Shown here: in pieces, positions 32,690-43,188 of the stretch
Position numbering within the stretch: position 1 is the stretch's first letter
Layout of the letters: every line of letters begins with the position of its first letter
Made by a program: the position numbers and the translations under genes
Notes under the pieces: model-generated
Database searches by the model: none
What the model was told of the DNA's origin: nothing
Seen by the model: the letters and a program-made list of their open reading frames with translations, nothing else
DNA from: Zymoseptoria tritici IPO323
Lineage: Eukaryota; Ascomycota; Dothideomycetes; Mycosphaerellales; Mycosphaerellaceae
Assembly: GCF_000219625.1 (NCBI RefSeq)
Contig: NC_018215.1
Location: 1,364,001-1,428,000 of the forward strand
DNA length: 64,000 nt
Reading direction: 5' to 3'

Positions 32690-35233
32690 TCCCAGCGTTG
32701 AAGATGATCCTGACGAAGACACTACACGCGCCAACCACGAGCAGTCTCTAGCAGACCAGAAGAAAGCTGTCGAACACGCTCGGGCTCCTGCGAACGCAAC
32801 GAGATAACATCCAAGAACAAGCACGAACAACGACTACGCCGAAGTCAAGCTTGTGCATCTTATGCTTCCCGTCAACGAGAAGCTGTCGAATGAACCAATG
32901 ATTCAGGCTATCACTCATCGCAATTGACAGGCCGTTCTGCGTTCCAGGAAAAGTCTGCACCATACAGGCTTTATCCCTGGGCATCTCGATAATCAACGAC
33001 AAGCTATATGACAGCATCACCGGAGATCAGCTTGCTGCTGATGAATCGGCAGGAAAGCCTAGTTGACGTGTGATGGGAAGCATGCCTGAATCCCGACCTC
33101 GGCGACACGAGATCTGCCTTTTACCCTAGTCTTGCAAACGTCGGGTTGGTCGGGCATGGTCCTGCCGTCAGGCTCGATGTCAAGATATACCGATTCATCC
33201 TCGGAACCAAGATGCTTTACGAGCACCATTCAAGATTCCACCATTCCTTTCTTCCTCTCGCTTCCGGTCAATCACAGGCGCCGATGGAGCCGCGAGATGT
33301 TCCGCAAATGCTGGTATCCGCATCATGCGCCTACTCTTTTATCTCGAATCTCAATTGGGCATGCAACAAGACGCGGCTGAATGCGTCAGCTCGATACTTT
33401 AAGCGCTCCGATTCTCAAGCGTTCAAGGTTGTCAATGCTATCCTATCAGAACATGCATGCTTCTTCAACGCCAACACCACGTCACTGACCAATTCGAAAT
33501 TGACGAGGTGACCCTGGAGTATCAGCTGATCACCCTGATCCTATCGGACGGCCAGCCAACATGGTTGAATACCTCGAGGAATACCCCGACGAAGCTCGAG
33601 ACCATCCCCTTGGCGAGAAATCCGGCGTTGGCGCCGATGAGCAGAAGTACTGGTCCGACGACCGACTGATCCTTGACCAGCAAGCTATGGACTTCCTGCG
33701 TGCCCACGTCCTCCGAAGAGGCCACGTTATCCTGTGTACGGCCAACAACTCTGCCTCAAAGGAGATCCGCCAGAACTTTGCTTCCCGCAACAAGAAAGCC
33801 AAGGTCTACGTTGAAGTTGATGAAGCCTTCACCGTGACTGAAGCCAGCCTCCTCATCGTGTTTACCAAGGGCAATTGGGTCGGGCGAATCGTCATGATCT
33901 CTCTCTCTACGGCGACATCAAACAACTGAAAATCACCGCACTTAGCGCTGTCCACTCGTGCGATGGCAACAGCCCTGCGTTCAACGAGTTCGGACCTCAG
34001 TACCGCTTCGGATTGTTTGCTCGCCTGATCCGCGCGGGTCTCAAGCGGTGGGATCCCGAGTTCCAATCACGCATGCATCCAGCTTGCTTCAAACTCCCCA
34101 ACATCTGGTTTTACGGTGGTAGTGTCTCATCTCTTCCTCCTAACCACGCCTCGTTCGAGCTGCCAGCCGCCTACGTCGCAGGCTTGTGCGAGCTTCGTCA
34201 CCTCGGACCAAACGACAAGGCCCTCACCGAGACCCAAAAGCGAATGCCGCTCATCACCCTCAAGGGCGACTCTTGCGTCAAGGCAAAAATGGTGTCCTCG
34301 AAGGGCAATTTCCTCACCGCATCGTACATCTTCAACACAATCATTCCCATGCTCAAGAACATCAAGAAGATGGTCACTCTCATCACGCCATACAAGATGC
34401 AGCACACGCTCTACAAGTCCATGATGTTCAAGGAGTGCATGGCCAACGGACGCACTGACGATGAGTATCCTCGATTTGCTACCTTTGACTCCTCGATTGG
34501 CCGCGAAGCTCCCTTCGTCATCGTTGATATGGTCATTCACGGACTCGCTCCTCGCGACGTCGGTTTCTTGAAAGAAGACGACCGTGCATGCATCATGATC
34601 ACACGGGGGAAGGTTGCCACCATTTTCGTCATGGCCGAGAAGGGCGAGGACCGCCACCCTTGGCCCGAGCTTCCGCCAAACGATGACTCGGACGCGGATG
34701 GTCAGAGCAATGTCGAGACTGGATGGGGTGACAGCTCGAGCGATCCTGCTGTGGATTCCTCTTGGGATGCCCCCACCGTAGCAGCCGCAGATGACCAGTT
34801 CAAGGTCGATTCCTTCACGCCTGATACTACCGATCAGACTACCAACAAGCCCGAGACCTTCAAGGAGGGAGCCTCCGCGCCTGAAGCTCGCACGAATCGC
34901 ATCAAGTTTAGCATCGATGGTGTCTGGAGAACTGAGAACGCCATCACCTTCGCTGTCAACTGGCTCAACTCCGAGGACACTGCCTGTGAAGGCGAAATTC
35001 CCATCGGCTTCAATTACCTCGATGCTCCGCGCTCCATCTGGCAAGACGTCGAGGCGGCCCTCGTGCGTCTTCATGAGAAGCAGGACCGCAAGGACCCGAA
35101 CGGCGTCGACGCACGTGATCCCCACACGATCGACCTGAGCGAGTCGCAGAAGGCCGAGGTTTTTCGAGAGATCGCCGTCATGCGACTCAAAATTGCAGCC
35201 TTAAGAAGATGCAAAGGGCGGGGAGAAGCGTGA
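32690..35233 (+). pseudogene. decayed paralogue of the SF1 helicase, motif I region deleted
   Basis: The plus strand matches the helicase at 18.9-22.4 kb piece by piece. DYAEVKLVHLMLPVNEK (near 32840) matches DYASVNLVQLDPPGTRK; GPAVRLDVKIYRFILGTK (33158) matches GPGVKLRVTLYRSTSGTD; MVEYLEEYPDEARDHPL (33561) matches MVAYLKDFLSELQLHPL; DSSIGREAPFVIVDMVIH matches DSFVGREAPFVVIDLVID. Between the second and third pieces the section with GPSGTGKT is missing, so no ATPase activity is expected. Frames are broken by stops near 32814, 32923 and 33509 and by a shift in a CT run near 33895-33905. The last part (33875-35233) is still open for 452 codons and ends in an extension absent from the other copy. 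The 3' end probably slipped too: another frame continues to about 35323. Confidence 0.82.
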
Positions 35234-35849
35234 CGAGGAGGAGGCCGCAGAGGAGGCAAAGCCCGTTGCCGCTGTGAATGACTTATGGACTTGTGACCGC
35301 GCCAGCGACAATAGCAGCCTATAACAGCGTGGTCACGGCAGTAACATGGACCGACATCGCGATTATCATGTAAAGGTAAGTCGGTATGATAAGTGAAGTC
35401 AACTCAGCAGGACAAGTACTGGCAGCTTAGCGGGACAGGTACATGCAAGTTGGCAGAACGGGAACAAGCAACTTGGTCGGACCTCTTTCCAGGGTACGCA
35501 CGTACGTGCACAAGCACATCACAGGTCAGTTCCCAGTACGTCTTTGTGATCTGGCTGAACACCTTGTCAGAGCGTTGCGCTAACTTGGCAGGACACCTTG
35601 ATAAAACAGGTAAGAAAGGATACAAGTCCATCGGCAAGTCGCAACGGGCTTTCGATCGTACGAATACCTTTTTTGTTCTAGACATCGCAAGGTTTGTCTC
35701 GCCACGGCTTTCACATGCAAATTCGAAGATGGTCGTGGCATTGTTCACGACACATCTAGGGGTTAAGGACTTGCGCTCTTACTAAATACCTCCAGAAGGT
35801 GAGTGAGATATGAGTCCAATTGAGCTCGCTCTTGTCGATCCGAGCTCCC
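35234..35849. other. intergenic, no gene seen
   Basis: Contains the likely slipped tail of the helicase remnant (to about 35323), then sequence with repeated short phrases such as GGACAAGTACTGGCAG, GGACAGGTACATG and GGACACCTTG (35410-35600). No gene is supported. Confidence 0.4.
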
Positions 35850-36700
35850 GCCATCGCACTTCGTCATCTTTCGCTCTGGCGCGCGCAGGTCGCAAACGCA
35901 ACAGTGGACGTTCCTGTTGCAGCGCACATGTCTTCGTATCTTCGGTTTTTCCCTCTGTGCTCTTTTCTTTCTTTCTTCTTCACCGCGCATACCAACGGGT
36001 CTATTGCCTAGCAACTTTCTCTATCATGCTGCTCTCCTCATTACACATCCTCGCGCCCAAACCTTCGCCCAGACCTCTCCCTACCACTGACGACCGTTTG
36101 TCCCCTTCTCTGGGCTCGACTACGACAAATTCGAAGCTTCTGCTTTTTCACCACGGTTGAAACGGCGCTGGCTCGTGACAGACTTTTCATGCCGAGCTGG
36201 TCCCCATGCACCACGTCGGCATGTGATTGCGCGGGACGACAATTTGAGCCACATGCACTTCAGACTGCTGTTTCACCTTCAATTCACCTCACAGCACGAT
36301 CACATGCAATTCTGTGCCACGCCACAGTTTGCTGCGCACATCTCATGCGACTCTCATTTTCATCCTTGTCGAACTCGACACTAACGCCAACCACACCTCG
36401 AATAGAATCGGGGGCTCATACCTAAGCGCTCCAATGCTCAAGCCATCAAGGTTGTCAATGCTACCCTATCTGAACATGCATGCTTCAACGATACCACTAT
36501 CGTCATTGACTAATTCGAAAGCGACGAGGTATCTTCTGAATTAGCAGCTCATCCCCCTGAGTTCATCAGCACGCAGACCGACAATAGTTGCATATTTCAA
36601 GAATCTTCTCGATGAAGCTCGAGACCATTCCCTCGGCGAGAGTCGGCGCCGATAAGCAGAAGTACCAGTTTGGCGACCGATTGAAGCTTGCCTAGCAAGC
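35850..36700 (+). pseudogene. second fragment copy: helicase flank plus helicase segment
   Basis: Three pieces of the helicase locus lie here in order. 35880-36010 matches the upstream flank at 23215-23090 (GCAAACGCAACAGTGGACG against GCAAACGCAGCAGCGGACG; TTCACCGCGCATACCAACGG). 36093-36142 matches 22930-22885 (CCGTTTGTCCCCTTCTCTGG, then a CGACTACGACA block). 36421-36700 matches 33404-33690 of the first remnant (GGTTGTCAATGCTA, GAACATGCATGCTTC, GACGAGG, GAAGCTCGAGACCAT, AGCAAGC) at roughly three bases in four. Frames contain stops. The homology ends abruptly at about 36700. Confidence 0.72.
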
Positions 36701-37110
36701 AGACCGTCGAGCGCCCTGGTGTCTCACTGCGATGCAACCCGAACCACAGATGGCACATCGATTGCCTGCATCTCGTTCAGGAAGACCTTTACGATCCCTT
36801 GAATCGTCCACGCTGTCCGACCTGCCGAGTACATTTCTCCAGATTATTTCCAGGATTCCCACCAGCCACTTCGCCCCTCAATTCGGAACTCACCCAAGCT
36901 GAAGCGCAGAACGCCGAGGCATCCCAACGGGCTCGACAAGAAGAAGAACGGTTCCTCGTGCTTGAGCGTCACCATGCGCTGAACCATCTAACCCCTCCGA
37001 GACCCAACAACGATATCAACAATCCACCTACTGCAGCCGAAGCCACTCAGCGAGTACCAGCGACTACGCCGCGAGGACAAGATTGTTACGCTCGATCCAG
37101 CCGCCCACGA
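36701..37110 (+). pseudogene. half of a RING-H2 finger, truncated gene remnant
   Basis: Reads CNPNHRWHIDCLHL ... RPRCPTCRVHF, which is the C-x-H-x2-C ... C-P-x-C second half of a RING-H2 domain; the first CxxC pair is absent because helicase-derived sequence lies directly upstream. A Gln/Glu/Arg-rich helix follows (AEASQRARQEEERFLVLERH). Near 37060 the coding-like frame shifts (continuing as EDKIVTLDPAAHDEQFARRR). A working E3 ligase is unlikely. Confidence 0.55.
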
Positions 37111-37496
37111 TGAGCAGTTCGCTCGTCGTCGAGATGAGAAGCAACGCCCCTTCCACCGACAGATGGCAAACCAGAAATCGCATCAACACCACGAGTGCTA
37201 CCAAGGACATCGAACATACTCGCGTCCTGTGCCTCAAATATCGCGAGACCAGCGCGAGCGGCATGCCCGAGATGTGCACTTCGTACTACATCTACTTCAC
37301 TCAAAGCGACAAGACCGACGACATTGGCAGCGCATGGTGCCGCATCGGCAATCCCGCGCCGAATCGTTCGGCCAGAACTCATCGGCCATTTCTCAAGTTC
37401 CAAGGAGCCCAGCCGGATTGGAACGTGTACGTGGAGAAGGCAGGCTTGCCCGATGGCTGTCAGGTTGAGTATCTTTGTGAGGATATACTCCGTTGA
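37083..37496 (+). other. open reading frame of unknown status
   Basis: A frame with balanced composition (HTRVLCLKYRETSASGMPEM, SYYIYFTQSDKTDDIGSAWC, PFLKFQGAQPDWNVYVEKAG) but overlapping the remnant above in another frame. It could be an exon of the same disrupted gene. No family recognised. Confidence 0.3.
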
Positions 37497-37579
37497 TGCG
37501 CAAGCTCTCGTCGATGTACTATGAAGACATGGAGCCGGCCGACTACGCCAAATTTGAAGCTTCTGCGGCTTGACCACAG

Positions 37580-38257
37580 TTAGAGCAGCACTGTCTCCTA
37601 GAAAAGTCAAGCAGACACTACCCAGCCCTTTTTGAGCTCGTCGAGTATTTGCGCACGTCCGTTCTGCAGACATTTAAAACGCATGTGGCCGACAATCCCG
37701 ATGTGGTCCCAGCGGCTTCGGGGCCTCAGCTCTCCACCGTGACTTATGTCTTCGACATTGTCGGATCCAGTGTTACCATTCCGGCCCAGCATTGGCGTTC
37801 CCAGCGGCAAGATGCTTTCTTCGCCGCTAATCCTTCTTTTGTCACATTTCACCACGCGAGTGCACGTGCGAACTCCACGCTACATCCTACCACCGGCGGT
37901 CGACCCATGCAGAAGGCATGCAAAGTTTCACGGCCTAGCTTTATCGGGAATGAGGCGATGCGCTCTCTGTTGAACATCGACGTGTTCTTCCGCTCGTGTT
38001 TGCTCTCCGAGACGCCACTCAAACTCTGGGGCATCGATCAGACGATCTTCGACACGAACGACGTTCCGAGCGACAGCCGCCTCCTCGAACGCCACGGAGC
38101 CTACTGGGAAGTCGGTCTCGACAACCGGGACACCGAGAGCAAGGAATCCCCGCATCCCGTCCTCACCATCTTCCTCTGGTATCCAGAACACGGTCGCTTC
38201 GAGACTTGGTCAGCCAACGCCAGCATAGTCACCAAGATTGGCTTCGGACTGATCTAG
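37580..38257 (+). other. possible exon of an uncharacterised gene
   Basis: After a good acceptor (CTTGACCACAG, ending 37579) the frame is open for 225 codons: QLEQHCLLEKSSRHYPALFE, then VLQTFKTHVADNPDVV, FIGNEAMRSLLNIDVFFRS, HGAYWEVGLDNRD, FLWYPEHGRFETW. It has ordered-protein composition but no domain recognised. Just upstream, 37541-37567 repeats the DYxKFEASA-coding motif seen at 36117-36142, here followed by a stop, so the gene may be a damaged member of the duplicated family or may use a donor not identified. Confidence 0.4.
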
Positions 38258-38259
38258 CC

Positions 38260-38841
38260 ATGGTTGCTGCGTCCACAGTGTGCAACGAACCTTGGGACCT
38301 GCTTGACGGGCCCCCACCACACTTCGTATCTTCGGAGCATATGGTCAACGAGGAACAGGCCATGGTCATATCCACGACGCGGAAGGACAGAGACACCAAC
38401 AATGACAGGGCAATGATTGCCCAGGCCGGATTCCACACGTGCGAGCATGGTGAGCACTGCTGCTGTCCGATCTGCATCATTGGCGCGTCTGCCATGGCCA
38501 ATATGGATCGCAAAATCCACACCACTCTCGCCAAGAAGGACCACGCCGCCGAGTGCGAGCTCACCTGTCCTGCTGCCAGAATTTCCGGGCGCTCCTGCAA
38601 CTTCGACGCTGTTAGACGTCCAGTCCGAGACGATCACCAGGCTGTGCTGTCGACGATTGACACGGTCCTGAAAGGCGGGACACTCGCCTTTTGCTCAATG
38701 CCAGGCTGCGGTCAGGAAGTCACAGGCAATCCTTCCACTCGACTCGAAGCGCTCAGCAAGGAACACAAGGCGAGGCACCTGATGCATCTCGAGGATGTGC
38801 ATGGCCTCGATCCGACTCGCCTCGACTCGCTACCCTCTTGA
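38260..38841 (+). CDS. uncharacterised Cys/His-rich protein, 193 aa
   Basis: Starts two bases after the stop of the frame above (ATG 38260). Two Cys/His clusters are visible: HTCEHGEHCCCPICI (about 60-75) and FCSMPGCGQEV ... HKARHLMHLEDVHG (about 145-180), the second spaced like a C2H2-type finger. It may be a separate protein or the last exon of the preceding frame. No family recognised and no secretion signal. It is the only cleanly open frame at the right end of the accessory island. Confidence 0.5.
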   Translation: MVAASTVCNEPWDLLDGPPPHFVSSEHMVNEEQAMVISTTRKDRDTNNDRAMIAQAGFHTCEHGEHCCCPICIIGASAMANMDRKIHTTLAKKDHAAECELTCPAARISGRSCNFDAVRRPVRDDHQAVLSTIDTVLKGGTLAFCSMPGCGQEVTGNPSTRLEALSKEHKARHLMHLEDVHGLDPTRLDSLPS

Positions 38842-39779
38842 GCAGAAAGCCACAACCTGGATGAGACTCATCCAATGCAGCTTGCACCACCATATTCATA
38901 ACATTATGTCAGGCCACAGGGCCGTATCGCTACCACAAGCACGCCCATCGGTTGATATTTGTATGGTTTTCGGAGGTGGAGTTGGAGGGAAATGCGCTCT
39001 CGGCATGACATTCTCGGGCACCGGATTGGACTGACATTGATATGGTAATGAGGAGGGGAGGTGGTTGAATGACGTGCAGACAGGTGATGCTTTTGTACCT
39101 ACCTTACTAGTGGAAGAATACACAAGATCATCATAATCCACCTCACTGTCTTATTGTATGGCCCCTCAATGCTTGAGCTCTTTATCCGTGAAGCGCTCAG
39201 AAGAAGTCCAAAGTGAAAGAAGGTGCCAGGCTACCACGCGAGTCTGCTCACACACCAGCTCGAGAGAACTTCAACGAGACTAAGAGGCCATGAGCATGAT
39301 GCTGTCAGAACCAACGTTTGACTCCAGCGTCGTGAGGGTGACTTTGAACCAATCGAGTCGCTAGGCGTCCACGAGGACCTCGGTTTTGAGCATCGTGCTG
39401 TCCTAAGCAGACTCATATGACCAAACGATGAACTCATGCTTACCGACGATTGATACAAGAAGAAGAGGACAAGTCAGAAAAAGATGAGGAAGAGAGTCGA
39501 AAGTTGCACAGAAATCAAGTATCAGAAAATCCACATTCGTTTTGTATTAAGAGAGCTCTGTAGTAACAGTAGAGCGAGGAAAGAGTACATCAAGATCATC
39601 TGTCGGCTTCGCCGCAACCCCGACCATGTTCATTATTGTCCCCAAGCCAGGACCCTGTCCTCCAAGTTGGCGCCGAAACTGGATATCGTGCGCCGGCCCG
39701 AATGCAAGGTCATAGCCGTACTGTGTGTTTGGCTGATGCTGATCAGGGATGACCAGACATGTCGCTCAGGCGAAACCGC
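38842..39779. other. intergenic, no gene seen
   Basis: About 940 nt at the right edge of the island. Minus-strand frames near 39231-39458 and 38896-39141 are short and not supported. Confidence 0.45.
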
Positions 39780-40872
39780 TTAAAGGAAGAAAGCGGCCAT
39801 GGCTCCGAGACCGGCGATGAGGCCGGCGGCCGAGAGGGAAGAGGCGGCGCCGGTGTATGCCTGAGGAGGCGAGACACTGGATGTTTGTTAGTAAATAGTT
39901 CTGGAGGACATGTGTACGGACAATACTTACGGGGACTTGGTGCCGTTGCCAGCAGCGCCGTTGTTGCCAGACTTGTATGGGATCGGGCTAGCAGTGCCGT
40001 TGGAAGCAGCGCCGGGAGCTGGGTAAGATGCAGGTCCGGATGGAGATGCACCAGCACCGTTGGCTGGGTTCTGGATTTGGCCGTCGCTGGAAATTCGTTA
40101 GCATGAGCTGCAAAAGAGTGATTGATGATTGAAGTCTTACTTGATCTGCTGGATGGGCGAGTTAGGAGCTGGGCTGGCCGGAGCTGGGGCAGCTGGGCCG
40201 TTGTTGGCTGGGCCGGCTGGGTTCTGAATCTGGCCATCGCTTTGGGCATGTTAGCAATTGATCTATGGATTGGAATGACTGAGAGACGCACTTGATCTGT
40301 TGGATGGGCGAAGCGGGAGCAGGGGCAGCGGGCATTGGGCTGCCGGGAGCCTGAGGAGCTGGGGCCTGAGGAGCGGGGGCCTGAGGAGCGGGGGCCTGAG
40401 GAGCGGGGGCCTGAGGAGCCGCTGGGGGCGCAGCGGGCATGCCTGGAGCGGGAGCAGATGGGGCTGGCTTAGATTGGCCCTGGCTGGCGGATGGGCAGAC
40501 GTAGACAGTCTTGGCCTCTTCGGTGGAAGATGGGTGTGGGACTGGCATTGCCTCGCTCTTGGTAGGCTGAACGACAACGATGGTCGAAGCCTCCTCGGAA
40601 GAGGAATAGTACACAACTGGGTGAGTCTCCACGGACTTGCTAGACTCGGCAGTCTTGGTCACGTAAGTCTGAGCCTCGGTGGTGGACGCAGCAGAGGTGT
40701 AGTAAACCGGCGGGTGCTCAACGGAAGAAGTCGCTGGGTGGGTAGGCTTAGCCTCCTCGGTGGACGAGGAAGAAGACACCTCGTAGCTTGGAGGAGCAGC
40801 GTAGGCTGGGGCGTATGCCGGGCTGGCGACAGCGGAGGCCACGAGGGCAGCGGCGACGAGTTGGTACTGCAT
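39780..40872 (-). CDS. GPI-anchored PIR-like cell-wall protein, 310 aa
   Basis: Four exons: 40872-40292, 40239-40141, 40086-39931 and 39876-39780. Signal peptide MQYQLVAAALVASAVASPAYA, a Ser/Thr-rich region with VVYYSSSEEAS-like stretches, a Pro/Ala repeat (four PQAPA units), then two copies of SPIQQINDGQIQNPA, each built across an exon junction, and a hydrophobic GPI-attachment tail (AAGLIAGLGAMAAFFL). The QI-x-DGQIQ core is the motif by which yeast PIR proteins attach to beta-1,3-glucan, so a covalently bound wall protein is likely. Introns 1 and 2 fall at the same place in the repeat (after ATCAA, phase 2), pointing to exon duplication. The ATG at 40872 is fixed by the signal peptide. Confidence 0.88.
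40350..40424. repeat. 15-bp tandem repeat inside the wall-protein gene
   Basis: Four to five copies of CCTGAGGAGCGGGGG encode the Pro-Gln-Ala-Pro-Ala repeat. Copy number is likely to vary between strains. Confidence 0.9.
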
Positions 40873-43188
40873 TTTGATGGTGTGGATTGGTTTTCTGATT
40901 GAAAAAAAAAGAGGTTGGCGTAAAAAGTTCTTGAAAAAGAGTGGCAAGATTGAGCGTTGATTAACGAAAGGACGACCGGAGTCAAAGAAGCTGCTGTGGG
41001 AAGTTGATGGAGTTGTTGGATGAGGAGAGAAGAACAGCAAGGGAAGGAGCAGAAGGTGTTTATATCGCTGTTGCGATTCATGTGACGACGGGACTAGGCG
41101 AGATTGCACGACTCTTAGCAGACATTCAGAGTTCTGCTAATGGCCATCGCTGTGAGATTGGATTGAGCATGGGCCTGCAGATCAGTCCGAGGGCGGCTCT
41201 GTCGCATAGTCGCACTCGCAGTGAGATGGGGTTTGGCATCGGAGAGGACGCTGTTTGTTGTTGTGAACGTGCGACGTTGAAATCAGGCGTTGCCTTACCT
41301 TAGAGATCCATCCAACGTCTGATGCACAGTTACCATGCGGAACCGCAATGCTCTCTCCCCGGAGAACAGACGTTCGCCGCAGACTGCGAGGGCAACTGAA
41401 GCCGCCGTGAAGGAGTCGTCCGAGGGGAGCGGAGTCCGCAGATCAGGGGAAAATATGCCAAGGTGGGCTAGTCGGGTCCGGACGCCACGATTCTCCACAG
41501 ACTCTCTCCGAACGGGTATAGCAATCCAAACGGGCGTGGGCAGCTCGCCAATCACATCTCGTCGTCCTTCTGATTTGTTCCGAACACGGCAAAGAGGGAT
41601 ATCGATATCCCATAGCGGTTGCTTGATCATCGCACAAGCATATTACTCGTTGTTCCCGATATCCACAGTGCAAAGACGCGCTGGGCGGCTGCATGGGAGG
41701 TATAGAATCGTGTCTGTGCCCTGTTTCGGTTCGCAAGTTCGCAGGCGTTCTTCAATACCCAGCATGCCACTTTGCCGGTCTGATATCGCATGTTCTTCTG
41801 GGGTAAGACGACGTACCTGTCGGTGATAATGGCCGCTTCCAAGTTTTCAAGTGGTAATAATGACCCAATTCGACTGGGTCCTCTCTCGTGGCAAATGAAG
41901 CGCTACTCCTGATGAGCAGAATTCCAGCGCGTGCAAATCACGATCCAGCATCCAACGGCGGCTATGGCTGAAGTCTGGACTCTTTGGTGGGGTCAACACT
42001 CAGACGAGCAATAATATCGATCACTGTGCAAAGCGCCTCGGTGATCATGAAATCGCGTATTCAGAGCGCGTTCCCGCGTGCTCTCATGGCAGAGCTCCGC
42101 GTGCCAACATTTCTTCGCATGTGAGGCGGACTGGTGTCCGCGATCATGGCACAGTGACGAGCTGACTCGGCTTGTTTAGGTTGTTTCATCGTGAAAGCAT
42201 GCTGGATGAGATGCGGGAGTTTTCGATAGGAGGTATGATTGAGTCAACCTCACCTTGGAATCACCTGGCCGCCACCATTTCAACTTCTCGAGAAGAGGTG
42301 CATCCATCACGATCGAGCACTCGGGTTGGGATCATTATTAGTTCTTTCCATCGCAGTTTTCACTTGTGAAATGCCGCAGGTGCAGCCGGTGTTCCACAAT
42401 GACCCAACGGCGCCGTCTCTCCAACGTTTGCATCGTGCCCGATCTCGCAGACGTGAAAAGAGGCATTTGTCCGGAGTCCGCGGGTGCACAGATACTACAC
42501 GATCCCTGTAGGTGTTACGACCAGGGCGAGGCATACCTCGACTTCACATGCTGCACAAGAAGTATTCGCAGATACATCGGGCGAGACTGCAGCCTGGAGA
42601 TGAGAGGCTGATGCAAGCAGCCGTCGACGAGAGCTTCCGTCCTCGTTCCGCTGTCGCATGTGTCTCTCCTCACTCTCGCTTGCTGCCAGACATGGCTTGC
42701 TCGCGGCGCTGCGCTCGGTTGCGCTTGGCTGCAAGGGTCGGAAGCATTATTTGCGCACACCTTTGCCTGAAGTGGTCAAACGAGTATTCGACGATGCGGC
42801 AATGTGTAGCGAGCGGATGTCATTGCAGAACGGCAGGGGTGCATAATGAGGCCGCGAGAGGGAGGCATATTGACTGCTGCGTCTCAGTACAAGGAGGTAG
42901 TTTCTTCCACGCATGTGTCGGCTGCGCGCTTCAAATCTATATTGGCGCAAGACATTAGCAACAGCAGCGTGAAAGAGTCCAGAGCATCGTCTTCAAGGAC
43001 ACAGTGCTCCAAGTCATGGTGAACAAAGTCGTCTGTATAATAGTTCTATAGACTTGTCGCGAAACTCGCTCGCACGGAGCTGAGTCCGTTGCGCGTGGAA
43101 CGCGTTACGTCGAATTCCGGCCACTTTCACTGTCCATCATCAACGACTTCATCACTTCGAGGAACAACCCACTGCCAGACCACCAGCT
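40873..43188. other. long intergenic region, no gene seen
   Basis: About 2.3 kb between divergent genes. Open frames at 41335-41826 (+) and 42512-42958 (+) overlap equally open antisense frames and have no coding character. The left end (40873-41100) is the AT-rich leader and promoter of the wall protein. The rest may simply be regulatory or unannotated DNA. Confidence 0.5.

Noticed and set aside
40300..40902. Plus-strand frame of 200 codons opposite the wall-protein gene
   Set aside because: Antisense of the Pro/Ala and Ser-rich exon; Gly/Trp/Arg-rich product with no homology signal.
41335..41826. 163-codon plus-strand frame in the 40.9-43.2 kb spacer
   Set aside because: Overlapped by equally long antisense frames, Arg/Ser-rich, no ATG context or domain.
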